A DNA stretch of 64,000 bases from G965197715 sp965247615. Lineage in GTDB: Bacteria; Chloroflexota; Dehalococcoidia; Lucifugimonadales; UBA1127. A model generated the notes under the pieces. The model had not been told where the DNA came from. It did no database searches and saw only the letters and a list, made by a program, of their open reading frames with translations. This document shows positions 33,168-46,768 of this stretch, piece by piece (position 1 is the stretch's first letter; every line of letters starts with the position of its first letter). Position numbers and translations under genes: made by a program. The DNA is taken from assembly GCA_965247615.1 (NCBI GenBank), contig OZ252022.1:620001-684000 (forward strand), read 5' to 3'.

Positions 33168-33643
33168 GGCGCTCTCTCCTCGATTCCGGCTAGCTCCGCC
33201 CTCATGTTGAGCAGGTGAGTCCCCGGCCAGTACACCCGCCGGCAAGAGGGACAGGTGGTGAATCTGTCCTGGCGCCGGAGCACGTAGGGAGGGACACGGT
33301 CAAGCACCGCCTCCCGGGACACGGGCTCCAGGACCGTGTTGCAGCGCAAGCACCGCGTGAACTGCCGCTCCTCCATGCGGAGTCCCAGGTCCAATACCAC
33401 CTGCCGCAGCTGCGCCCGCACCCTGTCGTCCCGGACCAGCAGCGCCTTTAGATCGCCGCGCTGCACGACCCTGCGCTGGACGAGCCGGGCGTCCCGGGTC
33501 AGCAGGATGCGGCCCTCGGCCAGGCCCTTACGCACGAGACCGTCGTCATCCTCGCCGGGGCACGCAGCGGCGTCATACCCCAGGGCGCGCAGCCACTTGG
33601 CCAGTCCCGCCACGTTGACGTCCAGGAGAAATCGGGGTTCCAC
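33164..33643 (-). CDS. Mut7-C family putative ribonuclease
   Basis: 159 residues from a GTG at 33643 that begins VEPRFLLDVNVAGLAKWLRALGYD. The PIN-like N-terminal half has the conserved Asp/Trp pattern and ILLTRDARLV. The C-terminal zinc ribbon has TRCLRCNTVL and TTCPSCRRVYWPGTHLLNM. This COG1656-type protein is predicted to be an RNase. It overlaps the deacetylase start (ATGA), so the two are probably translationally coupled. Confidence 0.88.
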   Translation of the reverse strand: MEPRFLLDVNVAGLAKWLRALGYDAAACPGEDDDGLVRKGLAEGRILLTRDARLVQRRVVQRGDLKALLVRDDRVRAQLRQVVLDLGLRMEERQFTRCLRCNTVLEPVSREAVLDRVPPYVLRRQDRFTTCPSCRRVYWPGTHLLNMRAELAGIEERAP

Positions 33644-33660
33644 GGCGCCTGCCGAACAGC

Positions 33661-34236
33661 TCACGACGGCTGCGGGCGCGGACCGCTCCGCCGTGCCCGC
33701 CGCTCGAACTCCCTGAGCGCCTCCGTCTGGCGCTTGCCGATGGTCGCCCCCCATCTGCGTGACCTCGCCGTCCGCACGGCGCCGGCCGCGTCTCCGCCCT
33801 GTTGGATCAGCACGCAGCAGGCCAGGGTCACGCTGCGCCCGATGCCCCACTTGCAGTGGATGAGCACCTTGCTGTGCTCTGCCAGCCGCATCAGCACCCA
33901 GCCGGCGCCCGCGTCCAGCTGGGCCTGCGAGGGTGGTTGGCCGTCGCGCACGGGTAGGTGAAGGAAGCGGATGCCGTACTGCGCCAGGAGCGCCTCGTCG
34001 TCCTTTCCCTCCTCCCGCAGGTCCACCACTGCGCCGATCCCGAGGTGGGCCAGCCCCGGGAGATGCCGGGGATGCACCGTGCCGGAGACACAGAGCTCGG
34101 GCGTGACCCAGTCCAGGTCCGGGAGGCGCCGGCCTTGGGGGGAGAGGAGCTTGAACCATCGCACCGGGGTCCTTCGACTTGGCAAGTAGGGCGCCTCCTG
34201 GGAAGCGGGAGGGCAAGCCGACGGCTTGCGGTCCAA
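33661..34236 (-). CDS. Dual-specificity/tyrosine phosphatase-like protein
   Basis: 191 residues from TTG at 34236; a GTG at 34164 (PVRWFKLLS) is an alternative start. The cysteine-phosphatase P-loop is VLIHCKWGIGRSVTLACC, fitting HCx5R plus S. GIGAVVDLREEGKDDEALLAQYGIRFLHLPVRDGQPPS is the usual upstream acid-loop region. The substrate is unknown. It is the promoter-proximal gene of the minus-strand phosphatase - Mut7-C - deacetylase set. Confidence 0.85.
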   Translation of the reverse strand: MDRKPSACPPASQEAPYLPSRRTPVRWFKLLSPQGRRLPDLDWVTPELCVSGTVHPRHLPGLAHLGIGAVVDLREEGKDDEALLAQYGIRFLHLPVRDGQPPSQAQLDAGAGWVLMRLAEHSKVLIHCKWGIGRSVTLACCVLIQQGGDAAGAVRTARSRRWGATIGKRQTEALREFERRARRSGPRPQPS

Positions 34237-34321
34237 CAGTGGACGATGGGGCGATTATAGCAAACGCGCCCTTGGCCGCGCCCACCCGTCAGGCATCGGG
34301 GGGGGGGGGTGGTGGGTGGTC

Positions 34322-34350
34322 TTGACGGATGTGGGGTGTGGGCATAGGAT
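34322..34350 (+). promoter_or_regulatory. Promoter for the 23S-5S rRNA unit
   Basis: TTGACG (34322-34327), 17-nt spacer, TAGGAT (34345-34350), about 130 nt before the mature 23S 5' end. No gene is seen in 34237-34481, and no 16S rRNA or tRNA. Confidence 0.5.
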
Positions 34351-34481
34351 GAGGTGTGCTCACTGGCAGGGAAGTGGTGGTGGTGGGTCCTGGCGAGATG
34401 CGCTGGGGAGATGGGAGAGAGGCCGGTGGGGGTACGTTAACAAGAGAAGAGGGAACAAGAGCAAGCAGGTGGCCCTGATGT

Positions 34482-37490
<3,009 letters not shown>

Positions 37491-37557
37491 ATATCAGCGC
37501 CACCTGCTTGCAACTTGTAACTCTCTTCTTTCTTGTGCTACACTACAATGCGATAGT

Positions 37558-37677
37558 CCTCGGGTGACTAGCGCGGGGTGGACCCACCCGTTCCCATTCC
37601 GAACACGGAAGTGAAACGCCCCAGCGCCGACGATACTGCCTCCGCGAGGGGGTGGGAAAATAGGCCGTCGCCCGGGG
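37558..37677 (+). rRNA. rrf: 5S ribosomal RNA
   Basis: 120 nt. The conserved core 'ccattccgaacacggaagtg' (37596 on) and 'aaacgccccagcgccga' are diagnostic. The ends are set by an 11-bp terminal helix, 37558-37568 with 37667-37677. It follows 23S after a 67-nt spacer with no tRNA. Confidence 0.96.
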
Positions 37678-37692
37678 GCTTTTCTTTTGCTC
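37678..37692 (+). terminator. T-rich terminator after 5S rRNA
   Basis: The 5S closing stem is followed directly by a TTTTCTTTT tract (37680-37688). Downstream to 37838 no gene or structure was recognised. Confidence 0.55.
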
Positions 37693-37838
37693 CCATCCGC
37701 CTCCCCTCGCGCCGTCGCGCGCTCGAGTCTCGCCGTACGCGCGCCGGCAGGCCCGTCATGCATGGAATCGAAGCTCGGCCCGCCATCACCGGCCACGACA
37801 CCCCGCTCCCTTTTGCCCTAACTTCCCCCTTACACCCA

Positions 37839-37868
37839 TTTACACCCGGGGGAAGTGGTACCTATAAT
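37839..37868 (+). promoter_or_regulatory. Promoter for the S1-domain protein / clpC operon
   Basis: TTTACA (37839-37844), 18-nt spacer, perfect TATAAT (37863-37868), 36 nt upstream of the ATG at 37905. A short repeat TTACACCC (37830 and 37840) covers the -35 region. Confidence 0.6.
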
Positions 37869-37904
37869 GTTCATAGCTCCACGGAGGCAGGATGAAGCAA
37901 TAGG

Positions 37905-39050
37905 ATGGTTGCCCCCTACACATCAGACCAGCTCCCAGAAGCCCTGACCATGGAGCAGCTTTTAGAAGAAGCAGGTGACTGGAAGACCCTCAAAGCCGGA
38001 GAGACCGTCAAGGGCGAGGTGGTCCGTGCAGACGCGGAGGGCGTGCTCATCAGCTTCGGCGGCAAGTCGGAGGGGCGTGTCGCCCCGGAGGAGATGCGGA
38101 GCCTGAGCCCCGCAGCCCGCCAGGCGATCCAGATCGGCGATTCCATACGGGCATACGTGCTCCGCCCCGATACGGAAACCTCCCTGGCAGTCCTCTCCGT
38201 GGACATGGCCCGCAGCGAAGAGGGCTGGGAGGCCCTGGAGCGAGCATCCGAGTCCGGTGAGATCATGGCAGGCGCCGTCGTGGGCCAGAATCGCGGGGGG
38301 CTCTTGGTGGACATAGAGGGCGCCCAGGGGTTCGTGCCCATCTCCCATCTGGCTCCCGTCACGCGTCAGGCTGTTCAGGGCAGCGACGGCGCTGCCGGCC
38401 CCGGAGTGGAGGGCAGCGTGCTTCAGCTCAAGGTCTTGGAGTTGGACCGCGGCCGAAACCGCATCGTGCTCTCAGAGCGCCTTGCCTGGCAGGAGATCAA
38501 GCAGGAGCAGAAGGAACGACTTCTGCAGGAGCTCAAAGAGGGAGACGTTCGCTCCGGCCGCGTCTCGGGCATCAGCAGCTTCGGCGCCTTCGTTGACTTG
38601 GGCGGCGCGGACGGCCTCATCCACATCTCGGAGCTGGCGAATCACACGGTCGCAGCCGCGGAAGAGGTCGTTCAGGTAGGGGATGAGCTCCAGGTCTACG
38701 TGCTGAAGGTGGACCCGGAGAGCGGGCGCATCTCTCTGAGCCTGCGCCGGCTCCAGGCGGAACCGTGGGATACTGTCGCCGCGTCCTATCATGAGGGACA
38801 GATCGTCACCGGGACGGTGACCAACATCGCTCAATTTGGCGCCTTCGCCAAGTTGGAGGGAGACCTGGAAGGGCTGATCCACATATCTGAGCTGAGCGAC
38901 AGGCGCGTCAACCACCCGCATGAGGTGGTCCATGAGGGCGATGTGCTCGAGCTCAAGATCGTGCGGATCGACCCTGAGCGCAAACGGCTGGGTCTGAGTC
39001 TGAGACAGGCGTCGGCGGAAAACTGGGGCGATTTCGCTCCCCAGCAATAG
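37905..39050 (+). CDS. S1 RNA-binding-domain protein (ribosomal protein S1-like)
   Basis: 381 residues made almost wholly of four S1 domains, at about 32-105, 118-198, 212-285 and 298-370. The last two are the clearest: GDVRSGRVSGISSFGAFVDLGGADGLIHISELA and GQIVTGTVTNIAQFGAFAKLEGDLEGLIHISELS. This four-domain form is the usual S1 homologue in Chloroflexota and Gram-positive bacteria. It probably helps mRNA binding by the ribosome. It is followed 18 nt later by clpC and has its own TATAAT promoter. Confidence 0.9.
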   Translation: MVAPYTSDQLPEALTMEQLLEEAGDWKTLKAGETVKGEVVRADAEGVLISFGGKSEGRVAPEEMRSLSPAARQAIQIGDSIRAYVLRPDTETSLAVLSVDMARSEEGWEALERASESGEIMAGAVVGQNRGGLLVDIEGAQGFVPISHLAPVTRQAVQGSDGAAGPGVEGSVLQLKVLELDRGRNRIVLSERLAWQEIKQEQKERLLQELKEGDVRSGRVSGISSFGAFVDLGGADGLIHISELANHTVAAAEEVVQVGDELQVYVLKVDPESGRISLSLRRLQAEPWDTVAASYHEGQIVTGTVTNIAQFGAFAKLEGDLEGLIHISELSDRRVNHPHEVVHEGDVLELKIVRIDPERKRLGLSLRQASAENWGDFAPQQ

Positions 39051-39068
39051 GCCTCGCAGGAGTCTAGC

Positions 39069-41543
<2,475 letters not shown>

Positions 41544-41567
41544 CCTGCGTTCACCAAGAGCACGTTG

Positions 41568-41598
41568 AGGAGAGGCGCCCGGCCCGGGCGCCTCTCCT
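41568..41598 (+). terminator. Intrinsic terminator after clpC
   Basis: A 13-bp perfect stem (41568-41580 with 41586-41598), 5-nt loop, then CTTCTTGTC. It lies 24 nt after the clpC stop codon. Confidence 0.85.
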
Positions 41599-41693
41599 CT
41601 TCTTGTCAGGCGGCGTCCCTGGGTCCGCTTCGCCGTCGATCCTCCCTCCGGGCCGTGCCGGGCACACGGGGCGGAGCGCCGGGCGGTGGTACA

Positions 41694-43166
41694 ATGGCCG
41701 CAACCCGAAAGCAGAGGACCCCCTTGGCCCCACGCGGACCTGACCACTTCTTCTGCACCGAGTGCGGTTCGGAAAGCCTCCGTTGGATGGGCTTTTGCCC
41801 CGCATGCGGCGCCCAGAAACCCTTGGCAAACGCCCCACCCCCAGTGCCGGCGCCGATGGGCTGGCTGGCCCGCGCCGCAATGGAGCCCCAGGAGCTCTCC
41901 AAAGTCTCTCTCGACGACGTTCCCCGCATCCTGCTGCCCTACCAGGAGCTGAACCGCGTGCTCGGCGGCGGCCTGGTCCCCGGCTCCGTGCTGCTCATGG
42001 CCGGCGACCCCGGCATCGGCAAGTCCACCCTCCTGCTGCAGGTGGCAGAGGCGCTGGCGCGGGTCCCCGGCCCCCCGGGGAGCGGGAACGGCTCTTCCCG
42101 CGTCCTCTACATCTCCGGCGAGGAGTCGGCCCCCCAGATCCGCATGCGCGCCGGCCGCCTCGGGATTCCCGGAGACGGCGTCTACCTCCTGGGCGAGACC
42201 AGCCTGCAGGGCATGCTGCGTTGGATGGAAGAGACGGCCCCCAACGCAGTCATCGTCGACTCCATACAGACTGTGGCCAGCGATGACGTGTCGTCGGCGC
42301 CCGGCAGTGTGGCCCAAGTCCGGGAGTGCGCCCGCGTCCTCATGGGGTGGGCCAAGGCCCACCAGACGCCCCTGTTCATGGCGGGCCACGTCACCAAGGA
42401 GGGCGACGTGGCTGGACCTCGCGTGCTGGAGCACATGGTGGACGTGGTGCTCTCCCTGGAGGGAGAGTCTCTCGGCGCCCTTCGCATCCTCCGCAGCACC
42501 AAGAACCGCTTCGGCTCCACCAATGACGTCGCCATCTTCCAGATGGAGCAGACCGGGATGAAGGAGGTGGCGGACCCGTCCCAGGCCCTCATGTCCCGAC
42601 GCCAGGGCGCCCTGGTCGGCTCCACAGTGGTGGCCACCCTGGAGGGCAGCCGGCCCCTGCTCGTCGAGATACAGGCGTTGACCGTCCCAACGCACAGCCC
42701 CGTGCCGCGCCGCGTGGTCAGCGGCCTGGACGGTACGCGCCTGGTCATGCTGGCCGCCGTGCTGGACCGGCGCGTGGGGTTGCCCCTGGGCGGCCAGGAC
42801 ATTATCGTTAACGTCGCCGGCGGCCTCCGCGTCGGCGAGCCCGCCGCCGACCTGGGCATCGCCCTGGCCGTTGCCTCCAGCTTCCGGGGAGTACCGCTCC
42901 CGGAGGATGCCGTCGTGCTGGGCGAAGTCGGTCTCGGCGGCGAGCTGCGTCCGGTGTCCCAGAGAGAGCGTAGGCTCCAGGAGGCCGCCCGTCTGGGCCT
43001 GAGGAGGGCCATCGTGCCGCGGGGCGGCGACGAGCCCCTGGCAGGGGCGGGCATGCACGTGCAGGAGGTGGCGACGCTGGCCGAAGCCGTCGACGCCGCC
43101 CTCCCCGGCGCGCGCCGTCCCAGAAGCGCCAGGACCAATCCGGTACTGGCGGAGGAGCGACTGTGA
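41694..43166 (+). CDS. radA: DNA repair protein RadA (Sms)
   Basis: 490 residues from the ATG at 41694. The N-terminal C4 zinc finger reads FFCTECGSESLRWMGFCPACGA. The RecA-like core has LLMAGDPGIGKSTLLLQVA (Walker A), VLYISGEESAPQIRMRA and the RadA-specific KNRFGS motif (RSTKNRFGSTNDVAIF). A Lon-protease-like C-terminal domain contains GGLRVGEPAADLGIALAVASSF. RadA is a hexameric helicase acting in recombination branch migration. It overlaps larE by 4 nt. Confidence 0.96.
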   Translation: MAATRKQRTPLAPRGPDHFFCTECGSESLRWMGFCPACGAQKPLANAPPPVPAPMGWLARAAMEPQELSKVSLDDVPRILLPYQELNRVLGGGLVPGSVLLMAGDPGIGKSTLLLQVAEALARVPGPPGSGNGSSRVLYISGEESAPQIRMRAGRLGIPGDGVYLLGETSLQGMLRWMEETAPNAVIVDSIQTVASDDVSSAPGSVAQVRECARVLMGWAKAHQTPLFMAGHVTKEGDVAGPRVLEHMVDVVLSLEGESLGALRILRSTKNRFGSTNDVAIFQMEQTGMKEVADPSQALMSRRQGALVGSTVVATLEGSRPLLVEIQALTVPTHSPVPRRVVSGLDGTRLVMLAAVLDRRVGLPLGGQDIIVNVAGGLRVGEPAADLGIALAVASSFRGVPLPEDAVVLGEVGLGGELRPVSQRERRLQEAARLGLRRAIVPRGGDEPLAGAGMHVQEVATLAEAVDAALPGARRPRSARTNPVLAEERL

Positions 43167-43987
43167 CCGTGGACGACCTGCACGCCAGGCAAGAGCAGCT
43201 GGCCCAGTTGCTGCTCGAAATGGGCTCCGTCGTTGTGGCCTACTCCGGCGGCGTCGACAGCACCTTCCTCGCCGTCACGGCCCACGACACTCTGGGCGAC
43301 CGCGCCCTGGCCGTAACCGCCGTCTCGCCCTCCCTGGCGCCCTGGGAGCTGGAAGAGGCGAAGGAGCTGGCAGGGAAGTTCGGCTTCCGGCACCGGACCA
43401 TCGAGACCCAGGAGGTGGAGGACCCCAGCTACGCCGCCAATGGCGCCAGGCGCTGCTACTTCTGCAAGGTGGAGCTCTACACGCACCTCCGCAGGATCCA
43501 AGACCAGGAGGGGTATGCCTGGATCGCCAGCGGCACGAACACCGACGACTTGGGAGACTTTCGCCCCGGCCTCACCGCCGGCAAGGAGCGCGGGGTCCGC
43601 AGCCCAATGGTGGAGGCGGGTCTGGACAAGGCCGCCGTGCGGGAGCTCTCCCGCCTCCGCGGCCTCCCCACCTGGGACAAGCCCGCCCAGGCGTGCCTCT
43701 CCTCGCGGGTGCCCTACGGCACGCAGGTGACCGTCGAAGAGCTGAAGCGCATCGCCCGGGCCGAGGCCGTCCTGCGCGCCCAGGGATTCCGCCACGTCCG
43801 CGTCCGCAGCCACGACACCATCGCACGCATCGAGGTCGGCCCCGACGATCTGGCCCGCTTCCTAGAGGAACCCGTCAGGGACCAGGTCGTTCAGGGCGTT
43901 CGCGAGGCCGGCTACCTCTACGTCACCCTGGACCTGATGGGCTATCAGACGGGCAGTCTCAACGCCGGCCTGCGCCGCAGGGGCTGA
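43163..43987 (+). CDS. larE: LarE-type ATP-dependent sacrificial sulfur transferase
   Basis: 274 residues, GTG start overlapping the radA stop codon. The PP-loop reads VVAYSGGVDSTFLAV. RRCYFCKVELYTHL and SGTNTDDLGDFRPGL are LarE signatures. KPAQACLSSRVPYGT carries the candidate sacrificial Cys. LarE supplies sulfur for the nickel-pincer nucleotide of lactate racemase-type enzymes. larC follows 105 nt downstream; larB and larA are not in the window. Confidence 0.9.
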   Translation: MTVDDLHARQEQLAQLLLEMGSVVVAYSGGVDSTFLAVTAHDTLGDRALAVTAVSPSLAPWELEEAKELAGKFGFRHRTIETQEVEDPSYAANGARRCYFCKVELYTHLRRIQDQEGYAWIASGTNTDDLGDFRPGLTAGKERGVRSPMVEAGLDKAAVRELSRLRGLPTWDKPAQACLSSRVPYGTQVTVEELKRIARAEAVLRAQGFRHVRVRSHDTIARIEVGPDDLARFLEEPVRDQVVQGVREAGYLYVTLDLMGYQTGSLNAGLRRRG

Positions 43988-44092
43988 TCCGCCGGCGGTC
44001 TCTCCAGCGCCAGTCTGCGCGTCCGCGTTTGGCTCGCGGGCGCAGGTTGCCATCGGACCCTCATTCGGGAGTGCCCATTAGGGCCTGAAACC

Positions 44093-45292
44093 ATGCGCGT
44101 CGGATACCTGAACATCATCGGCGGCGCCAGCGGCGACATGCTGCTGGCCGCCCTGTTGGACGCCGGGCTCCCCCTCCAAGCCCTGGAGGCCGAGCTGGCC
44201 AAGCTCGGCGTGTCGGGCTACCGTCTGGTTCCCCAACCGGCGGTGCGGCGCGGGCTCCACGGCACGCACCTGCGCGTGGAGATAGACGACGCCGGCGCCG
44301 GGCGCAGGTCTTGGAGCGACTTCAAGGCCATTGTTGACAGCAGCGGTCTGCCCTCTGACGTGCGAGAGGAGGCGCAGGCCGTCTTCGCCCGTTTGGAAGA
44401 GGCGGAGCGCCGCGCCCATCGCGTCGGCGCCGCCGACCCCTCCCATCCCCTAGACGAGCTGGGTACTGTGGACACCCTCGTGGACGTTGTGGGCGTGGTC
44501 GCGGGCGTGCGCCTCCTGGGGATCGAGAGGCTGTACTCCTCGCCGCTGCCAACGGGTTCCGGGATAGCGCGGTCGGCCCACGGCCCGCTGCCCGCGGCCT
44601 CTCCGGCTACGATGGAGATCATCGCCGGCGCCCGCGCCCCCGTGGCCGCGCCCGCTCCGGGCGTCTCCGGTGAGCTCGTGACCCCCACCGGCGCCGCCCT
44701 CATCACCACCCTCTCCCGGTTTCAGCCGCCCACCATGAACCTGGAGCGCGTCGGGTACGGGTTGGGCACACGGGACCCGGAGCAGCTTCCCAACGCCCTG
44801 GCCCTGTGGGTCGGCGAGGCGCAGACGGAGGGACCGGCGGTGGGCCCCGTGCTGCTGGAGACCAACATCGACGACATGACCCCCGTCCTCTTCGGCTACG
44901 TCCAGGAGCGGCTCTTTGCCCTGGGCGCCCTGGACGTGTGGTTCACCTCCATCCAGATGAAGAAGAACCGGCCCGGTGTCCTCATCAGCGCCCTGGTCCC
45001 CCCGGACCTGGAGTCCGCCGCCGTGGCCCTGCTCCTCCGTGAGACCTCCACCCTGGGCATCCGCCGCCGCGCCGTCCAGCGCTACGAGGCGGCTCGGGAC
45101 ATCCGGGACGTGGAGACCAGCCTGGGGACTCTGCCCGTCAAGGTGAAGTACCTGGAGGGTACCCCCGTGGCCGTCTCCCCGGAGTTCGAGGCGTGCCGCC
45201 TCGTGGCCCTGGATATGGGGTTGCCCTTGGCCGAGGTCCTTCGCCGGGTGGAGCAGGAGGCCCGCTTGCAGCTGCTTGGCAGGCCGGAATGA
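44093..45292 (+). CDS. larC: Nickel insertion protein LarC
   Basis: 399 residues in one uninterrupted frame (some homologues need a programmed frameshift). The opening YLNIIGGASGDMLLAALLDAGL, with LDELGTVDTLVDVVGVVAGVRLL, SSPLPTGSGIARSAHGPLPAASPATMEII and TPTGAALITTL, matches the LarC/DUF111 family. The later LLETNIDDMTPVLFGYVQERLF and QMKKNRPGVLISAL are the C-terminal cage-forming half. It inserts nickel into the pincer cofactor in a CTP-dependent step. It is convergent with an MFS gene. Confidence 0.93.
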   Translation: MRVGYLNIIGGASGDMLLAALLDAGLPLQALEAELAKLGVSGYRLVPQPAVRRGLHGTHLRVEIDDAGAGRRSWSDFKAIVDSSGLPSDVREEAQAVFARLEEAERRAHRVGAADPSHPLDELGTVDTLVDVVGVVAGVRLLGIERLYSSPLPTGSGIARSAHGPLPAASPATMEIIAGARAPVAAPAPGVSGELVTPTGAALITTLSRFQPPTMNLERVGYGLGTRDPEQLPNALALWVGEAQTEGPAVGPVLLETNIDDMTPVLFGYVQERLFALGALDVWFTSIQMKKNRPGVLISALVPPDLESAAVALLLRETSTLGIRRRAVQRYEAARDIRDVETSLGTLPVKVKYLEGTPVAVSPEFEACRLVALDMGLPLAEVLRRVEQEARLQLLGRPE

Positions 45293-45308
45293 TGGCCCCC
45301 CGCCGCCG

Positions 45309-46619
45309 CTACCCCTCCCCGCCCCCGCGCGACCGCCGCCGTCCGCCCCCCGCCTGCGATGCCGGGACCGAGGACCGCGGGTCCACCACCAGGAACATCA
45401 GGACCATGCCCGCAAGGTAGGAGAACCCCAGCACCGAGAAGGCGGTGGGGAACCCCAGGTTCTGCATCATGTAGCCGGTCAGGGGCCCCCAGATGGGCAC
45501 CGAGATGAACCCCAGGAAGTAGAACACGCTGAAGGCGGCGTCCAGCTCGTCGTCCGCCACGGAGTCCGCGACCAGGGCCTGGGTCAACGTCATCCTGGAG
45601 TGCGTGAACACCCCGTACACGCCAAAGCTCACGAAGAGCATGGGAAGCGACGGGCCTTGGGACGCAATCCACCACGTCCCCACCGCGGAGAGCAGCAGCG
45701 ATACCTGGATCACCCGCTTGCGGGAGACCCGGTCTGAGATCCAACCGAAGGCCAGGGGGCCCGCCATGCCGCCCACCTGCTGCGCCATCTTGACCCAGGC
45801 GGCCATCGTGAGCGTCAGTCCCAGGTCGTTGACGAAGTGGGGGATCAGGTAGGTGTCGTTCACCCCGCCGCCGCGGCCCGCCGCTCCCACCATCATCACC
45901 ATTGCCACGATGACGATGTTGCGGTTGCCCAGGACCCGCTTGTAGTTGGCCATGCCCTGGGCCAGGGCGCCCCGCTTCCCCCGGGAGGCGCTCTCCGTCG
46001 ACGTCACCCGCTTCCCCAGGAACAGGTACGCCAGCCCCACCAGTATGCTGAGCCCGGCGACAAGGTGGAACACCTGCCTCCACCCGACAACGTAGAGCAG
46101 GTACGCCGCCAGCAGGGGCGCCACAAAGCTCCCGACCCCGGAAATGCTGCTGTTCAGGGCCAGGATCGTGCCCCGGTTCCTCGGGAAGTACCCTGCCAGG
46201 AGGCTGGAGCCGATGGGGTGCTGGGCGCTCGACCCCGTCGCGGACACCCCACGAGCCACCACAAAGGTGAAGAAGGAGTTCGCGAAGCCCGACAGCATGA
46301 CGCCCGTGCCCAGCACCATGTTGCCGAAGGCGAGGATGTACGTCCGGCGGAGAAACGGCGCAAGAAACCCGTACAGTCCCTGCGTCCCGCTGTTGAGCAC
46401 GTTACGAACGGCGGTGAGCAAGCCCAGGTGGAAGTAGTTGAGGCCCAGGTCGCTCATGATGGGCACGTAGAGCACGGAGACCATGCTGTTCTGAAAGTGG
46501 TTGACCGCGTGGGACACGTTGGTGAGCCACAGGATCAGATTGCGCTCGAAACGCGTCCCTACCTCGCCATCGCCGCCGGCTGCCCTCCTTGGGGGAGCCG
46601 TGTCCGTCGGACTGTCCAT
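45309..46619 (-). CDS. Major facilitator superfamily transporter (paralogue A)
   Basis: 436 residues, about 12 hydrophobic segments. LILWLTNVSHAVNHFQNSMVSVLYVPIMSDLGLNYFHLGLL opens TM1. A charged MFS loop appears as GWISDRVSRKRVIQVSL. VSATGSSAQHPIGSSLLAGYFPRNRGTILAL is a distinctive segment shared with the copy at 50858-52132, suggesting duplication. The QHPxGSSLL segment recalls FosmidomycinR/Fsr-like MFS proteins. Substrate unknown. Confidence 0.85.
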   Translation of the reverse strand: MDSPTDTAPPRRAAGGDGEVGTRFERNLILWLTNVSHAVNHFQNSMVSVLYVPIMSDLGLNYFHLGLLTAVRNVLNSGTQGLYGFLAPFLRRTYILAFGNMVLGTGVMLSGFANSFFTFVVARGVSATGSSAQHPIGSSLLAGYFPRNRGTILALNSSISGVGSFVAPLLAAYLLYVVGWRQVFHLVAGLSILVGLAYLFLGKRVTSTESASRGKRGALAQGMANYKRVLGNRNIVIVAMVMMVGAAGRGGGVNDTYLIPHFVNDLGLTLTMAAWVKMAQQVGGMAGPLAFGWISDRVSRKRVIQVSLLLSAVGTWWIASQGPSLPMLFVSFGVYGVFTHSRMTLTQALVADSVADDELDAAFSVFYFLGFISVPIWGPLTGYMMQNLGFPTAFSVLGFSYLAGMVLMFLVVDPRSSVPASQAGGGRRRSRGGGEG

Positions 46620-46768
46620 AACCTCAACTCTCCTTGGAGCCGCCTGCGTGGGGGCGCTCCCTCGGCCGGGCCAAAGGGGCTCTCTCCTGCCGAGCTGCCG
46701 CCGCGAGCCCCCGGCGCCCAGCGGAGTCTATCACCGTGGTGTCCCGAAGTGAACACACTCAGACCGGG

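Noticed and set aside
44093..45292. Programmed frameshift in larC
   Set aside because: The gene is a single open frame covering both halves, so no frameshift is needed.
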